This document shows, one piece after another, positions 9,930-12,564 of a stretch of 12,564 bases of DNA (position 1 is the stretch's first letter; every line of letters begins with the position of its first letter). Source of the DNA: Conidiobolus incongruus B7586 (Eukaryota > Entomophthoromycota > Entomophthoromycetes > Entomophthorales > Conidiobolaceae); contig JNEM01009032.1 of assembly GCA_000697335.1 (NCBI GenBank), forward strand, positions 1 through 12,564, read 5' to 3'. The position numbers were made by a program, and so were the translations under genes. Under the pieces are notes generated by a model. The model made no database searches. It saw nothing but the letters and a program-made list of their open reading frames with translations, and was not told where the DNA came from.

Positions 9930-10349
9930 CTAAATATCTTCATCTTCGCCAGTTCGAGTAAGTTTGTGATTACACAAGTATTTCTTATAGATTCCTGTTA
10001 ATGCAGATTTCTGTCTATGATCATAGCAGTTTCGCTCACAGTAGCAATTACCTCCATTATTCACATATTCGAGACGTGGCTTGCATTTTTGGGTAGAACA
10101 TGGTTCACTTTCAGAGTCTCCCCATTCGGGATGTCGCTCCAATCGCCAGCAGCCTGCATCAATTTGAGCATTTTTGCATTCTGCATGGAAGTACTTGCCC
10201 TCGTATTGGGAACAAAATTTCTGGCATAATGCTTCCTGTTTGTCCTTAGCTTCGTGAATGATTCCGGTATTTTGAGGCAATCCATTTTCGTCACAAGGAC
10301 CGAGAAGTGCTTGAGCTCCAGTTGCGAACAATATAAAGATCTTCAACAT
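9930..10349 (-). CDS. Small secreted cysteine-rich protein, family unknown
   Basis: A single-exon gene for 139 residues. The first 17 or so (MLKIFILFATGAQALLG) are a short signal peptide, probably cut near AQA or after LLG. The mature part has 11 cysteines, at 19, 42, 46, 58, 67, 84, 89, 102, 104, 108 and 126, including CQKFC and CYCERNC, so an extracellular disulfide-bonded fold is likely; the odd number leaves one free or pairing two chains. It ends in an acidic GEDEDI tail. There is no membrane segment or GPI-like tail. The cysteine spacing does not fit hydrophobins, and I do not recognise another family. Coding GC is about 45% by eye, well above the F-box gene (about 33%) and far above the flanks. 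A purine at -3, a TATA-like box upstream and an AATAAA downstream support a real gene. It may be a surface or secreted factor, but no function can be assigned. Confidence 0.85.
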   Translation of the reverse strand: MLKIFILFATGAQALLGPCDENGLPQNTGIIHEAKDKQEALCQKFCSQYEGKYFHAECKNAQIDAGCWRLERHPEWGDSESEPCSTQKCKPRLEYVNNGGNCYCERNCYDHRQKSALTGIYKKYLCNHKLTRTGEDEDI

Positions 10350-10410
10350 ATCAAGTATTTAACTAACAAAGTATTATTAGTGATGATAAATAATCACGAG
10401 TTACTTTATC

Positions 10411-10418
10411 AATTTATA
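10411..10418 (-). promoter_or_regulatory. TATA-like box of the secreted-protein gene
   Basis: The minus strand reads TATAAATT about 65 bases before the ATG, nearly the same distance as the TATA-like box before the F-box gene. About 16 bases further upstream is CCCAAATGGG (10435-10444), with inverted CCCA/TGGG arms, unusually GC-rich for this DNA and a possible protein-binding site. Confidence 0.4.
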
Positions 10419-10444
10419 ATCTGTTCATTTCAAACCCAAATGGG

Positions 10445-11147
10445 TGATGAACTATATAATTTAATTTCAAAAAAAACTAATGAGGATATTGTGGTCTGAA
10501 TCAAAATTAATCTTAATTAAATAAAAAAAAGATTATTTTATTGTCACATTAATTCAATCCTTTTTTTATATGCTCTTGGTTGCACCTGTAACTTTGTGAT
10601 TGAATAGTTCGAAATATTTTGGTACTATTAAAAATTGATTATGAATAAAAGTATATAATTTATTAACTTTTCACTATTATTTTTTAATTATAACTATATT
10701 TTAAAATAATAAATTATTCTCTAAAAGTATTATACTTTTTGTAAATACTTATCAATTGAACTTATTTCAATTTTCTGAATTTGTAAAATTTACTAAATAA
10801 ATATGGGAGATTTTCTTTTAATATTATAAATTATTAATATTATCAAATTGTTCAATTTCTCTGTATTAAAATAAAAAACATTGAATAGTTATAATATTGT
10901 AATAGAGAACCTTTTTTATTAATATTTAATACCTCAAAAATTATTCTCCAACTTTTATAATAAAGTGATTAACATATTTGTATATTTGGTGTTTTGAGGG
11001 ATTTAATTAATTTTATTACCTTGAATTTGTAATGGGAAATTTTTTAATTTCTGATTTTTCAAACATATTATTAGTTAGAAATAAATAAATATATATAAAG
11101 TTAATAGGAAATTATATATTTTTAAAATATATATATATATATATATA
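10445..11147. other. AT-rich spacer left of the transposon relic
   Basis: No gene is seen. The stretch next to the secreted-protein gene (10445-10620) is slightly richer in C and G and may belong to its control region. The right end carries an AT run at 11127-11149, abutting the presumed left end of the transposon. Confidence 0.6.
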
Positions 11148-11149
11148 TA
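11127..11149. repeat. (AT)n microsatellite at the left edge of the transposon relic
   Basis: About 23 bases of alternating AT ending at the proposed left terminus of the mariner relic. Mariner elements insert at TA, so an AT run is a natural landing site. Confidence 0.75.
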
Positions 11150-12214
11150 ATAATTTTTTTGATTAAAAAATTAACTTTTTAAAATTGGTTGTTTAATTTA
11201 ATCATGCTTAAACCAAATAGTAATTATCAAAAGTTTTTTATTTTAGTATTAGTAAAACTTAACTATAAACCCTCTAAAATTATTTAAATTTACAAGTAGC
11301 TTTTAGTAATAAAGTATTATCTAAATCAACAATTTATTGCTAGGTAAATTACTTTAAGGTTAAGAAAAAAACTATCTAAAACTTATTAAGATCTAGAAGA
11401 CTAACTTTAACTATCACTCTTTTAATTGTTAATAGAGTTAAAAAATATATTAAAAAACACCTTTTTATTTCATTTAAAGAATTATCTAAACACTTTAATA
11501 TTAGTTTTACAAGTATTTTATATATATTAAAGTTTAAACTCAAATTAATAAATAAAAATATAAAATAGGTATTTTATAATTTAATTAAAGCTTAAAAAAA
11601 AGCTAGAGTAGTTATTACTAAACAAAACTTACTAAAATATTACTAGAAGCTTAAACTTTTATAGTGAATAATTACAATTGATGAATCTTAAATCTTTATG
11701 TATAATCCTCTACTAAAACACAAATCAAAATGCTAGATTAAGCTAAATTAACCCCCTTCATAAATCCCTTTAAATAAGTATTTTACTATTAAGCAAATAT
11801 TAATCATTGTAATAGATTATAATGATATATGCTACTCTTATTTAGTTCCTAAAGGAAAATCAATTAATAGTAAATTTTATATTGCTTTTTTAAATAAAAG
11901 TATTTTTAATTAGTATTCTTAATATAATTTAAGAAGACTTATGATTTTATATGATAATTGTAAAATATATAAATCTAAAACTGTAAAAAACTCTGTAATT
12001 AAAAATAACTGGAAAAAACTACCATATCTAGTATACTCCCCAGATTATAACTTATATAATTATAATTGCTTTAGACAATTAAAAAACTAGCTTATAGAAA
12101 AGAAAATTTTTGCAAGAAAATTTAATTGGTTTATGAAACATCAAATTTCAGTTTTTAATAAAATTATTATTTTTTAAGTGTTAAATCTTTGTTAAAAATA
12201 TAGCAAAAAATTAT
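11150..12214 (+). mobile_element. Dead mariner-type (Tc1/mariner, IS630 superfamily) DNA transposon
   Basis: About 1.07 kb around a decayed transposase. The proposed ends are AATAATTTTTTTG (11149-11161) on the left and its near-inverse CAAAAAATTAT (12204-12214) on the right, each next to a TA that could be the target duplication (11148-11149 and 12215-12216). Similarity between the ends fades further in, and the sequence is nearly all A/T, so the exact limits are tentative. The size is a little below the usual 1.2-1.3 kb of mariner elements. Membership of the family rests on the transposase. Confidence 0.7.
11204..12177 (+). pseudogene. Mariner-type transposase remnant (D,D34D family), third Asp position changed
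   Basis: One reading frame (positions of the 11293 frame) carries the family's marks in order: a helix-turn-helix piece LSKSTIY near 11317, FKELSKHFNISFTS near 11480, IITIDES (first Asp codon 11680), LVPKGKSINSKFY near 11840, LYDN (second Asp codon 11953) and NNWKKLPYLVYSPDY near 12007-12048. The two Asp are 90 residues apart, against 92 in Mos1. The third catalytic position, 34 residues after the second Asp, is at 12058 and reads AAT (Asn) rather than GAT. The length, about 324 codons from the ATG at 11204, fits mariner transposases (about 330-350). The frame has about 14 internal stops and only one apparent frameshift, near 11290. No activity is possible. The SPDY...YNCF layout is closer to mariner (SPDLAPSDYHLF) than to Tc1 (SPDLNPIE). 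Confidence 0.83.
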
Positions 12215-12216
12215 TA

Positions 12217-12564
12217 ATAATAAAACAAACTATCAAATTTATATAATATATTTATTTTTATATATTATATATTAAAATATTTATTTATTTTGAATTGCAA
12301 AAAATTCCCATTATTAAAAATACAGAGTAATAATTCTATTCAACTTGATTGAGAGTTTTTAAGTTAGGATTTAATAACAAAAATATTAAATATATACTAT
12401 TTAAAATATTATAAAATTATTGTTGATAATACTCAATTTTTAAATAATCTATTATAATTAATAATTATTTGTAATTTATTAATTTGAAAGAATTTTTATA
12501 ATCCAATTATTAAATTTATATTGAAATCTATATTGAAATATTATTATTATAAATTTTAAGTTAT
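12217..12564. other. AT-rich tail of the window, nothing recognised
   Basis: About 350 bases right of the transposon relic with no open frame, RNA gene or ordered repeat that I can see. Confidence 0.65.

Noticed and set aside
10017-10499. Open frames antisense to or shifted against the secreted-protein gene
   Set aside because: They lack a recognisable domain and are explained by the cysteine-rich coding frame; the part beyond 10350 falls in its promoter.
11204-12177. Reading the transposase remnant as a live gene with reassigned stop codons
   Set aside because: The intact genes in the window use stops normally, and the third catalytic position is also lost, so decay is the simpler explanation.

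Overview
The window looks like nuclear DNA from an early-diverging fungus with an extremely AT-rich genome. The spacers are roughly 15-20% GC by eye, the genes about 32-50%. Introns are 57 bp. The protein content is fungal: an F-box/leucine-rich-repeat protein, a single-pass membrane protein with a cytoplasmic SH3 domain, and a small secreted cysteine-rich protein. My best guess is an entomophthoroid fungus such as Conidiobolus. This rests on base composition and on the abundance of F-box/LRR genes I associate with that genus; no marker gene in the window proves it.

Layout from left to right. Positions 1-1415 are AT-rich spacer. An F-box/LRR gene lies on the plus strand at 1481-3121, probably with a 57-bp intron before a 14-residue last exon. 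Another AT-rich spacer follows. At about 3955-5443 there is a decayed second copy of the same kind of F-box gene, in tandem on the same strand. After a further spacer, a minus-strand gene (7822-6485) encodes a membrane protein whose first exon, carrying the signal peptide, is separated from the rest by a second 57-bp intron. About 2 kb of AT-rich DNA separates it from a minus-strand gene for a small secreted protein with 11 cysteines (10349-9930). At about 11150-12214 there is a dead mariner-type DNA transposon. The last 350 bases show nothing.

There is no operon-like arrangement and no sign that the genes act together. The F-box gene points to ubiquitin-ligase substrate recognition. The SH3 protein points to cell-surface signalling or polarity. 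The small protein would act outside the cell. The most interesting points are three. The transposon relic keeps almost its whole transposase in one frame, with about 14 stop codons and a changed third catalytic position; all the changes I can assess fit C:G-to-T:A transitions. The SH3 receptor gene has a signal-peptide exon that a plain ORF call would miss. The secreted cysteine-rich protein matches no family I can name. I found no CRISPR array, rRNA, tRNA or convincing multi-gene novel system.
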